Shown: positions 53,076 to 61,141 of the stretch, in pieces
Layout of the letters: the number at the start of each line of letters is the position of its first letter
Numbering within the stretch: the stretch's first letter is position 1
NCBI RefSeq assembly: GCF_011090185.1
Contig: NZ_JAAFGS010000001.1
Location: 682,001-746,000, forward strand
Direction: 5' to 3'
DNA length: 64,000 nucleotides
Source: Saccharibacillus alkalitolerans
GTDB lineage: Bacteria > Bacillota > Bacilli > Paenibacillales > Paenibacillaceae
Program-made: the position numbers and the translations under genes
The notes under the pieces: model-generated
Databases searched by the model: none
Told to the model about the DNA's origin: nothing
What the model saw: the letters and a program-made list of their open reading frames with translations, nothing else

Positions 53076-55850
53076 ATGGAAAACATGCAGCAGTTCAAAT
53101 ACAACCGGCGCCAATCCGGCGGGAAATCGGTGAAAGCAAGCAAAATGGTACCGGCGGTGCTCGCCGTGATGATGGGGGCAAGCGGAGGCTCGTTCGCGCT
53201 GGCCGCGGAGACGGCTCCGACAGCGGCAGCGCCCGCCGCGGCAGCTTCGGCGACCGTTCCGGCAGGTTTCAGCGACGTCAAATCCGGCTACTGGGCGGAA
53301 AAACATATTTATAAACTCGCGGCGCAGGGAATCGTGCTCGGGCAAAACGGGCAGTTCAAGCCCGGAGACAACATTACGCGCCAGGAAGCGATCACGATGG
53401 CGATCCGTTTCATCGGAGCGGAGAGCGAGCTCGGCTCGGCCGAGACGGCGGTACTTCCGAACGGACTTACCGTGAGCAACTACTTCAAGCCTTACGTGGA
53501 TCTGGCGCTCGATAAAGGCCTGATCAAATCCGCGGAGGAGAGCGACGCCGAAGGCAAGTCCTGGGGAACCCAGCCGGCCAGCCGCGAATGGGTGACCAAA
53601 ATTTTGGTTCGCGCCATCGGCAAAGAGTCGGAAGCTTTGGCTTCGTCCGCCGCGACGTCGTTCGCCGACAACGCCTCCATCGCGAAAGGAAGCGTGGGAT
53701 ACGTCAGCACGGCCGTCAAGCTGGGCATCGCCCAGGGCGTGGAAAACAACAAGTTCAATCCGGCGGGATCGGTCACTCGCGCGCAGATGGCCACGTTCTT
53801 GAGCCGCGCCGAAAGCTACATTACCCCTACATACGCGGGAATGACCACGGGCATCGTGACGGGGTTGACCCCCAATTCCCTGACGCTTTACGCGGACGGA
53901 AAAAGCACGACCTATGCGCTCGGCTCCGGCACCGTTTATTTTGCGGCCGACTCCGAGGCGAAAGTCCAACCGTCGGCCGTGCAGCTGTATACGCGCGTCA
54001 TGGCGGCGGGGACGGGACAGCAGGCCGCTTACGTCGAGATCGTCGACGCCAAGCCGCAGGTCGAGACGATTACGGGCGAATTCGACCGCGTCACCGGATC
54101 GAATACGCTGTGGATGAAAGCGGAGAACGATTATCCGAAATACGAGTACGACGCTTCGACCGTTTTCCTCGATCAGAACGGAAATAAAGTCGATCCGAAA
54201 AGTGTCAGCGCGGGAAGCCGGGTAACGCTGCTGCGCGAAACGTATTCCGGGCAGAATAAGATTTTGACCGTACAGGTAACATCGGGCAACGTCAGCAAGA
54301 CGGACACGGGAACGGTCGCCTCCGTCGATACCGCAGCGGGTACCGTGACGCTGACCGCTTCCGCCGGTTTATCCGAACAATACAAGCTCGATTCGTCCTC
54401 GATCGTCCGCTACCAAAACGAAATTCTGAACGCGGCCGACTTGAAGCCGGGCAGCAAAATTCGTTATACGGTCGAGAATAATGTGATCCGCACGATCGAA
54501 GTGACGGAAAGCGTCGAGCGCACCATCACGGCTTCGCTGTACCAAACGTCTGTCGACGGTTCTACGCTTACGTATCAAACGGATTCCGGCGCGCTTGAAG
54601 TCAAGCTGATCGCGGACAAGGCGGCGGTCGTTATCGGCGACAAAGCCGCCTTGTTCCAGGATTTGATCGCGGACAAGAAGCAGGGGGACCGGGTTACGCT
54701 GACGCTGAACGGAAACGGAGAAGTCACGCGTATCGTCGTAAAAGACCGGGAAGCGACCCAACTGTCGTTCGCGACCGTAAGTTCTTACGATCCGGCGACG
54801 GGCGTGTTGGCCGTGATCGATTCGGCGGGCAAGCCTCATGCTTTCAGTCTCGACGCGAATACCAAATTGACTTATAATAATGCGTCGCTATCGCCCTCGC
54901 TTAAAGGCATCGAGCCGCTGCTGGTCAAAGGCAGAGGAGTGAATCTTACGGCCGTAAGCAGCCGCCTGCTGTCACTGGAAGTCGTTTATAAGTACGAAGG
55001 AACCGTCGAGCAGGTGAACGCGGCGGCGCTGTCGCTCACTTTGAAGCTCGACGACGGCACCAGCGTCAAGCTGCCTTACGGCACGACGGGCACCGTCGTC
55101 CAAGCCTATGGCGTAAGCAATGCCACGATGTCGAACGTGAAAACGGGCGATCGCGTCGTTGCTTCGTTGTATGCGGATCGGGTGGCGCTGCAGTCCGTGG
55201 CGGTGCAGACGACAAAACAGTTCCGGGTAACCGGCACGACGCCGGGAAGCAGCCGGCTGAGCGTGGAGCAGGGCGGAGTCACTTCCAATCTGTATGTCGA
55301 CAACAAGCTGATCCTCAATGCGCAGGGCGGACAAATCGGCTATGCGGGCCTTACGGTCGGCAGCTTGGTCGACGTCACGTTCAGCGGTCCCGACGTTTCC
55401 AAAGTCCGGCTGTCGGACAGCGTGATCGGAACGGTCCAGAGCGTCGACGCGGCTTCCCGCTCCGTTACGCTGCTGACGTCGACGGGCGCGACCCGTACGT
55501 ATTCGGGAGCGGTCACGCCGCTGAACGTTAACCAAAACGGTTCGATTGTATCGGGAGTCGCGACGCTTACGGCCGGACAGCATGTGCAGGCGGTCGTCCA
55601 GCCGGACGGCAGCACGTTGTTCACCGCCTTCCAGGCTTTGAGCAAGAGTTTCTGGAGATACGATGCGGTCACGCAGACCGTTTACGTCAAAGTGACGCCG
55701 GGATCGTCCGAAGCCAATTCGTTCAAATTGGCACCGGAAGCCTGGGTTCATCAGGGCGCGACGAATATCAGCGTGCAATCGCTCGCCGGAGATGATAAAA
55801 TCGTATTGTATCTGAATAACAACGTCGTGTACGAGCTTGCGAAACAATAG
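53076..55850 (+). CDS. S-layer-homology (SLH) domain surface protein
   Basis: This 924-residue secreted protein has a signal-like N-terminus (residues 20-45, KASKMVPAVLAVMMGASGGS then AL). Three SLH domains occupy about 63-113 (FSDVKSGYWAEKHIYKLAAQ), 131-180 and 190-242 (SVGYVSTAVKLGIAQGVENN), which bind secondary cell-wall polymer. The remaining 680 residues are beta-rich and contain repeated 70-80-residue units, each with a GxxxVxxVD/GTV-like strand pattern. It may be an S-layer or wall-associated protein. AGGAAAGGGG precedes the ATG. It sits after an amidase, so envelope functions cluster here. Confidence 0.88.
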   Translation: MENMQQFKYNRRQSGGKSVKASKMVPAVLAVMMGASGGSFALAAETAPTAAAPAAAASATVPAGFSDVKSGYWAEKHIYKLAAQGIVLGQNGQFKPGDNITRQEAITMAIRFIGAESELGSAETAVLPNGLTVSNYFKPYVDLALDKGLIKSAEESDAEGKSWGTQPASREWVTKILVRAIGKESEALASSAATSFADNASIAKGSVGYVSTAVKLGIAQGVENNKFNPAGSVTRAQMATFLSRAESYITPTYAGMTTGIVTGLTPNSLTLYADGKSTTYALGSGTVYFAADSEAKVQPSAVQLYTRVMAAGTGQQAAYVEIVDAKPQVETITGEFDRVTGSNTLWMKAENDYPKYEYDASTVFLDQNGNKVDPKSVSAGSRVTLLRETYSGQNKILTVQVTSGNVSKTDTGTVASVDTAAGTVTLTASAGLSEQYKLDSSSIVRYQNEILNAADLKPGSKIRYTVENNVIRTIEVTESVERTITASLYQTSVDGSTLTYQTDSGALEVKLIADKAAVVIGDKAALFQDLIADKKQGDRVTLTLNGNGEVTRIVVKDREATQLSFATVSSYDPATGVLAVIDSAGKPHAFSLDANTKLTYNNASLSPSLKGIEPLLVKGRGVNLTAVSSRLLSLEVVYKYEGTVEQVNAAALSLTLKLDDGTSVKLPYGTTGTVVQAYGVSNATMSNVKTGDRVVASLYADRVALQSVAVQTTKQFRVTGTTPGSSRLSVEQGGVTSNLYVDNKLILNAQGGQIGYAGLTVGSLVDVTFSGPDVSKVRLSDSVIGTVQSVDAASRSVTLLTSTGATRTYSGAVTPLNVNQNGSIVSGVATLTAGQHVQAVVQPDGSTLFTAFQALSKSFWRYDAVTQTVYVKVTPGSSEANSFKLAPEAWVHQGATNISVQSLAGDDKIVLYLNNNVVYELAKQ

Positions 55851-55881
55851 ATTTCCGCCCGGCGCCTGTCGGGTACGGCCA

Positions 55882-55930
55882 GGCCGGCTCGGTGCGAACG
55901 CAAGCGTTCGCGCCGGCCGGTTTGTCTTTG
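55882..55930 (+). terminator. Terminator after the SLH gene
   Basis: An outer GGCCGGC/GCCGGCC stem encloses a GCGAACG/CGTTCGC stem with a CAAG loop; a T-rich tract follows. It separates the SLH gene from nth. Confidence 0.7.
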
Positions 55931-55983
55931 GGATCCGGATTCGGCGAAGCTTCGTGATGACGACGCGGGAAAAGGATTGAGCC

Positions 55984-56655
55984 ATGACAAACGCGAAGGT
56001 CAGACATATTCTGGATACGATCGCCGGCATGTATCCGGACGCCCGCTGCGAACTGGATCACGGCAACGCGTTCGAATTGACGATCGCGGTTCTGCTGTCG
56101 GCGCAGTGCACGGATGCGACGGTCAATAAAGTGACCAAGGATCTGTTCGAGAAGTATCACACCCCGGCCGATTACGTTTCGGTCTCGCGCGAGGAATTGG
56201 AGCAGGATATTCGCAGAATCGGTCTTTACCGAAACAAAGCGAAGCATATTCAAAGTCTGTGCCATCTGCTGATCGAGCAGTACGGAGGGGAGATTCCGAG
56301 CGCGCACGACGAGCTGGTCAAGCTGCCCGGAGTCGGACGCAAAACGGCCAACGTCGTGGTCTCGAACGCATTCGACGTTCCGGCGATCGCGGTGGACACC
56401 CATGTCGAACGCGTATCGAAGCGTCTCGGTTTGGCGGCGGAAGGCGATTCAGTGCTCGAGGTCGAAAAAAAGCTGATGAAAAAGGTGCCGAAGGACGAAT
56501 GGACGATGACGCATCACCGTTTGATTTTCTTCGGCCGCTATCACTGCAAGGCGCAGTCGCCGAACTGCCAGGTCTGTCCGCTGCTCGACGTGTGCAAGGA
56601 AGGCAAAAAACGCATGAAGACGTCGACGGTGCGAAGAACGCGCAAATCGGGCTGA
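55984..56655 (+). CDS. nth: Endonuclease III
   Basis: This 223-residue DNA glycosylase/AP lyase removes oxidised pyrimidines. The helix-hairpin-helix motif is in VKLPGVGRKTANVVVSNAF near residue 118 and carries the catalytic Lys. The catalytic Asp is in VDTHVERVSKRLGL. The 4Fe-4S cluster cysteines are in CKAQSPNCQVCPLLDVC with the classic C-x6-C-x2-C-x5-C spacing. In B. subtilis nth directly follows dnaD; here 15 kb of other genes lie between. Confidence 0.97.
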   Translation: MTNAKVRHILDTIAGMYPDARCELDHGNAFELTIAVLLSAQCTDATVNKVTKDLFEKYHTPADYVSVSREELEQDIRRIGLYRNKAKHIQSLCHLLIEQYGGEIPSAHDELVKLPGVGRKTANVVVSNAFDVPAIAVDTHVERVSKRLGLAAEGDSVLEVEKKLMKKVPKDEWTMTHHRLIFFGRYHCKAQSPNCQVCPLLDVCKEGKKRMKTSTVRRTRKSG

Positions 56656-56703
56656 ATGCCGCGCAAAACGGATTGAAAATTACACAAAAAGAGGATGGGC
56701 ACG

Positions 56704-56970
56704 ATGGAAAACATGAAATGCGTAACGGTTTATACCAATGAGTTCGAAAAATTTTCGGACATTTTCGAGCAGGTACTGGCAAGCGACATTCCGGAAAACG
56801 AAGATACGGAAGTCGAAGGCGTGACGGTAGGCGTGGTCACCGACATTCCGGAAGAGTACATCGAACAGATGCGGGTAAAACCGGAAGTGGTCGTTATGCG
56901 CGACAAAAAACGCAATATCACGATTTTGCAGCACGGCAAAATTTTCGAAATTTTCATCCCGTCCGTTTAA
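56704..56970 (+). CDS. Small conserved hypothetical protein
   Basis: This 88-residue soluble acidic protein has AAGAGGATGG before the ATG at 56704; an in-frame ATG at 56695 is an alternative. The sequence has an alpha/beta look with KCVTVYTNEFEKFSDIFEQV at the start and ITILQHGKIFEIFIPSV at the end. I do not recognise the family. It lies between nth and dynA with gaps of 48 and 44 bases and may be in the same transcript. Confidence 0.7.
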   Translation: MENMKCVTVYTNEFEKFSDIFEQVLASDIPENEDTEVEGVTVGVVTDIPEEYIEQMRVKPEVVVMRDKKRNITILQHGKIFEIFIPSV

Positions 56971-57014
56971 GCTTCTTAAGCGAAGTTTAAACGGCGCTGA
57001 ACCTGGAGGAGCAT

Positions 57015-60000
57015 ATGGCGGAGACGACAATGAAATCCGGGGATCTGCACAAGACATTGGAGCGGCTGCGTGCCGCTCTAATTTCATATGAAGATCCCGA
57101 GACGGCGGCCAAGATCGGCCAATTGGAACGCAAGTGGGACCGAAGGGAGCTGACGCTCGCTTTTCTCGGCCATTTTTCGGCCGGCAAATCCAGCCTGATC
57201 AACGCGCTGTGCGGGGGACCGCTGCTGCCTTCCGGGCCTCTGCCGACGACGGCGAACGCCGCGATTATCCGCAGCGGAGAGCGCCGGGCGGAAATTACGC
57301 TGCATCCGTCGGACGAAGCGGCCGGTATTCCGTTATCCGAAGGAGAGCGGAACGGAGAGCCGAAAAAGCTTGTGTTGGCCCCCGAAGAGATGGAAGAAGC
57401 GTTGGCGCGTTACTGCAAGGACGGCGAAGCGTACGCGACGGTCGAGATCTGGGGCGATATTCCGCTGCTTCAGGGCGGGGGAGCTTTTCTCGACACGCCC
57501 GGCGTCGATTCCACCGACGCGGCGCACGCTTCCGCGACCGATGCCGCGCTTCATTTGGCGGATGTCGTGTTCTATGTCATGGATTACAACCATGTTCAGT
57601 CGGAAACGAATCTGGCGTTTGCCAAAAGCCTGTCCGATCTGGGCAAGCCGCTTGTCCTGATCGTCAATCAGGTCGACAAGCACCGCGAATCGGAGCTGCC
57701 GTTCGCGCTGTACCGCGAAACGGTCGAGCGCACGTTTGCCGACTGGCAAATCGAATCGGCAGGCGTCATGTATTTGTCCGTCAAGCGTCCTCAGCATCCG
57801 CTGAGCGGCTGGAACGGACTGGTTTCTTTGATCGAACGGCTGCTGCAAGATCGGGAAGGCATTTTGGAACGGGGAGTGCGTCTGGCCGTTCAGGATCTGA
57901 TCGATCGCCATTTGAGCCGGGAGCGGGACATTCGCCCCGACGAAGCGGCGGCGCTTGACGATCGCGAGCAGGAACTCGAGGGTGAAGCGGAAGCAGCCTT
58001 GCAAGCGCTTCAGTCCAGGCGCGACGAGCTGGCGAATCGGGGCTTGAAGGCCCGTGAGCGAATGATGGACGATCTGGGGCGGACGCTGGACAATGCGCCG
58101 ATCATGCCGGCGTCGCTGCGCGACCTGATTCAATCGTATTTGGAAGCGTCGGCGCCGGGCTTCCGCGCGGGCGGGCTGTTCGGTTCGAAGAAAAAGACCG
58201 AACAGGAACGCGGGCAGCGGCTGGCCGCCGTGACGGCGGATTTCGCGGAGCGCGTCGAGGCGGGCCTTGACGTGCATGTGCGCGAACGGCTGCGCGCGTT
58301 CGGTCGGGAACTCGGCGTATGGAACGCCGAGCGCGAAGCGCAGCTTGAAGGGGCGCTGCCGCGTGTCGAAAGCGGCTGGATCTCCGGGCGCCTGAAGGAA
58401 GGCGCCCGGGTATCGCCGGAATATGTCATGAACTTCTCCGGCGATCTGCGCGCGGACGCGCTCGGCCGCTTCCGCAGGGCGGCCCTGGAATTCGCCGACC
58501 GGCTGCTGGAGAGCCGGGCGCCGCAGGACGCGGAGCAGCTGGCCGGACTCGGGGGCCAGCTTGCGGAGGCAGAAGCGCTCGCGGACAAAGCGCGGCGCCG
58601 CCGCGAAGTGCGCGAAGCGCTGGACCGGCGCGAAGCGGAGCTGTCGCGGCTGCTCGGCGAAGCCGGGGCTCTGCCGGCGGCCGCGCTGCCGGCGCTGGAT
58701 GCGCTGCGGAGCGAAGCCGAAGCGGCCGCCGAAGCCGCCGAAGGCGCGGCCGGATCCGATGAAGCGGCAGAGAGCGCCGGCACCTCCGGCGCGGTGCGCG
58801 CAGGCGGACAGTCCCATGCTCGCACATCGTTCGAAAACGGGGAGCCGCAGGCCGGGACGGAACGCGGGAACGCGGTTTCTCCGCCGCCCGGCTCGCCCGG
58901 CGTGTCCGGCGAAGACGCTCTCTTGGGGATGCCGAATTTCGGCGAACACCGCGCCGGCGCCGCGGCTTCCGGCCGCCTCGGCATTCTGCATGCCGCGGCG
59001 GACCGTCTGCGCGAAGCTTCCGCTCTTCTCGAACCGCTGCCGGCATTCGGTTCGTCCCTGCGGGCAATGCGCGAGCGCGAGGCTTCGCTGCGCGGAGGGC
59101 GCTTCACGCTGGCCCTGTTCGGAGCGTTCAGCGCCGGCAAATCTTCGTTCGCCAACGCGCTGCTCGGCGAGGCGTATCTGCCGGTATCGCCGCATCCGAC
59201 GACCGCGGCGATCAATCGGATCATGGCGCCGGAGCGCGCCGAAGACCACGGCAAAGCGCTTGTCGTCATGAAGACGAACGACGAGCTGATGGGCGATCTG
59301 GCCGATGCCTGCGAACTGCTCGGACTAAAAGACCCGGCACTCGGGCGTTGGCGCTCCGAAGTCCGCGCGCTGACCCCGGACCGTATCCATCCGTCGGGCC
59401 GCGCGCATTACAGCTTCCTGCGCGCCGCCGATGCAGGCTTCGACCGGGCGGCGCCGCTGCTGGGCACCGAAAACCTGGCGGGCCCCGAAGAGTTCAGGCA
59501 GTATGCGGCGGACGAAAGCCGCGCCTGCTTCGTCAAGCGAATCGACCTGTACGTCGATTCCGAATGGACGCGTCAGGGCATCGTTCTCGTCGATACGCCG
59601 GGAGCCGACTCGGTTCATGCGCGGCACACGGGCGTTACGTTCGATTATATGAAAAATGCCGACGCGCTCGTGTTCGTCACCTATTACAATCACGCTTTCT
59701 CCCGGGCCGACCGACAGTTTCTGGCACAGCTCGGCCGGGTCAAAGGCAGCGACACGGTCGACAAGACTTTCTTTATCGTCAATGCCGCGGACTTGGCCGA
59801 TTCGGAGGAAGAGTGCGCCGGAGTGACGGCGCATCTGGAGGAACGGCTGCGCGGCGAAGGCATTATGCAGCCTCGCATCTATCCCGTTTCCAGTCTGAAC
59901 GCGCTGGAGAACAAGAGCCGCGCGCGGAGAGCCGATGCCGTTCCGAACGAAGAGAATTCGCCGTACGGCGCTGCGTTCGACCGCTTTGCGGACTTTGAAC

Positions 60001-60911
60001 GCGAATTGATGCATTTTGCTGCGGAAGAACTGGCCGGGCTTGCGGCAGCGGCGGCGGACCGGGAGATCGAGTCGGCCCGCGATCGGCTGTCCAAGTGGAT
60101 TCAGGAGGCGGCGCAGGGCGAAGAAGCGCGGAAGGTCCGCCGCGAAAAGCTCGACCTTTCTTTGTCCGAAGCGCGGAACGTCGTTCGCTCCGCCGGAAAG
60201 GCGGACAAAACGCCCGAGCTGGTGCGCGAAATCCGGGAGCTGCTGTTCCACGTTCGTCAGCGGATCGAATTCCGCTTCGGCGCCTGGTTCGCCGAAAGCT
60301 TCAATCCCGCGCAGCTGCATGCGGGAATGGGCGATCTGAAAGCGTCTTTCCTGGCCTGCGGACGGGAATTGTCCCGAATGATCGCCCGCGAAGCCGAGAA
60401 CGAGCTGCTTGCGACGGGGCTGCGGATCGAACGCGCCGGTCAGCGGATGCTGAAGGCGGAATTGGACGACGCCCGGGAAAGGCTGGCCGCTCTGGGAGCC
60501 CCTTTCGATCGCTTGGAGAGCGGAAGCGGCGGAGAATGGGAAACGCCGGAGATTTCCGAAGTGCAGCTCGGCGGAGCCTTGAATTGGGCTTCGCTGTGGC
60601 CGCTGTTCAAAAACCCCAAAACCTTTTTCGAACAGCGGGGCCGCGACGTGGTTCGCGAAGCGGCTTTGTCGACGTTCCGGGAAGCTCTGCAGCATATTAC
60701 CGATTCCAGGCTGCCGGAATTCGAAGCTTTTTACGGCGTACAGCTTGCGCGGAAGCTCGAAGCGGAAGCGGAATCGCTGCTCGGTCAAGCCGAAGAAGCG
60801 GCGGAAGGCATGCGCATTTCGCTCAGCGGCAAGCCCGATACGGAGCTCTGGCAGCGGATCGAAGCCCGCCTCGGAAGCGTGCTTGAAGGGTTGGCGGAGT
60901 CGCAAACCTAA
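57015..60911 (+). CDS. dynA: Two-module dynamin-like GTPase DynA
   Basis: This 1298-residue protein contains two dynamin modules in one chain, as in B. subtilis DynA (about 1190 residues). Module 1 has the P-loop LGHFSAGKSSLINAL near residue 52, DTPGVDS near 160 and NQVDKH near 218. Module 2 has FGAFSAGKSSFANALLGEAY near residue 705, DTPGADS near 860 and a degenerate NAADLAD. An Ala- and Gly-rich, poorly conserved linker (about 570-665) joins them. The C-terminal region is helical. DynA tethers and repairs membranes. GGAGGAGC precedes the ATG. Confidence 0.95.
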   Translation: MAETTMKSGDLHKTLERLRAALISYEDPETAAKIGQLERKWDRRELTLAFLGHFSAGKSSLINALCGGPLLPSGPLPTTANAAIIRSGERRAEITLHPSDEAAGIPLSEGERNGEPKKLVLAPEEMEEALARYCKDGEAYATVEIWGDIPLLQGGGAFLDTPGVDSTDAAHASATDAALHLADVVFYVMDYNHVQSETNLAFAKSLSDLGKPLVLIVNQVDKHRESELPFALYRETVERTFADWQIESAGVMYLSVKRPQHPLSGWNGLVSLIERLLQDREGILERGVRLAVQDLIDRHLSRERDIRPDEAAALDDREQELEGEAEAALQALQSRRDELANRGLKARERMMDDLGRTLDNAPIMPASLRDLIQSYLEASAPGFRAGGLFGSKKKTEQERGQRLAAVTADFAERVEAGLDVHVRERLRAFGRELGVWNAEREAQLEGALPRVESGWISGRLKEGARVSPEYVMNFSGDLRADALGRFRRAALEFADRLLESRAPQDAEQLAGLGGQLAEAEALADKARRRREVREALDRREAELSRLLGEAGALPAAALPALDALRSEAEAAAEAAEGAAGSDEAAESAGTSGAVRAGGQSHARTSFENGEPQAGTERGNAVSPPPGSPGVSGEDALLGMPNFGEHRAGAAASGRLGILHAAADRLREASALLEPLPAFGSSLRAMREREASLRGGRFTLALFGAFSAGKSSFANALLGEAYLPVSPHPTTAAINRIMAPERAEDHGKALVVMKTNDELMGDLADACELLGLKDPALGRWRSEVRALTPDRIHPSGRAHYSFLRAADAGFDRAAPLLGTENLAGPEEFRQYAADESRACFVKRIDLYVDSEWTRQGIVLVDTPGADSVHARHTGVTFDYMKNADALVFVTYYNHAFSRADRQFLAQLGRVKGSDTVDKTFFIVNAADLADSEEECAGVTAHLEERLRGEGIMQPRIYPVSSLNALENKSRARRADAVPNEENSPYGAAFDRFADFERELMHFAAEELAGLAAAAADREIESARDRLSKWIQEAAQGEEARKVRREKLDLSLSEARNVVRSAGKADKTPELVREIRELLFHVRQRIEFRFGAWFAESFNPAQLHAGMGDLKASFLACGRELSRMIAREAENELLATGLRIERAGQRMLKAELDDARERLAALGAPFDRLESGSGGEWETPEISEVQLGGALNWASLWPLFKNPKTFFEQRGRDVVREAALSTFREALQHITDSRLPEFEAFYGVQLARKLEAEAESLLGQAEEAAEGMRISLSGKPDTELWQRIEARLGSVLEGLAESQT

Positions 60912-60968
60912 CAGAGCTTCGGTGCGTAGGGGTCTTTTATCCTATCGTTTTTCTTGAAAATACCGTTC

Positions 60969-61012
60969 GGCATGCAAATACAGGAACTTTCTGTCATTTG
61001 CATGCCTTTTTT
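60969..61012 (+). terminator. Terminator after dynA
   Basis: GGCATGCAAAT (60969-60979) pairs with ATTTGCATGCC (60996-61006), with an inner ACAG/CTGT stem, followed by six Ts. Confidence 0.9.
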
Positions 61013-61141
61013 ATGTCTAAACCGGGTTTCAAGACTCAAATTGCTGGGTAACTTATATGATAAAAGGCTCATCATCGTTGGATACAGCGGTGGATATTGC
61101 ACAATCGGGCCCCTAAAGCCACAGAGGCGGGAGAGAAGATC

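Noticed and set aside
61013-61141. Possible cyclic di-GMP riboswitch upstream of the GGDEF/EAL gene (GCACAA and AAAGCC segments)
   Set aside because: The conserved GEMM core segments and the P2-P3 arrangement cannot be built; only scattered short matches exist.
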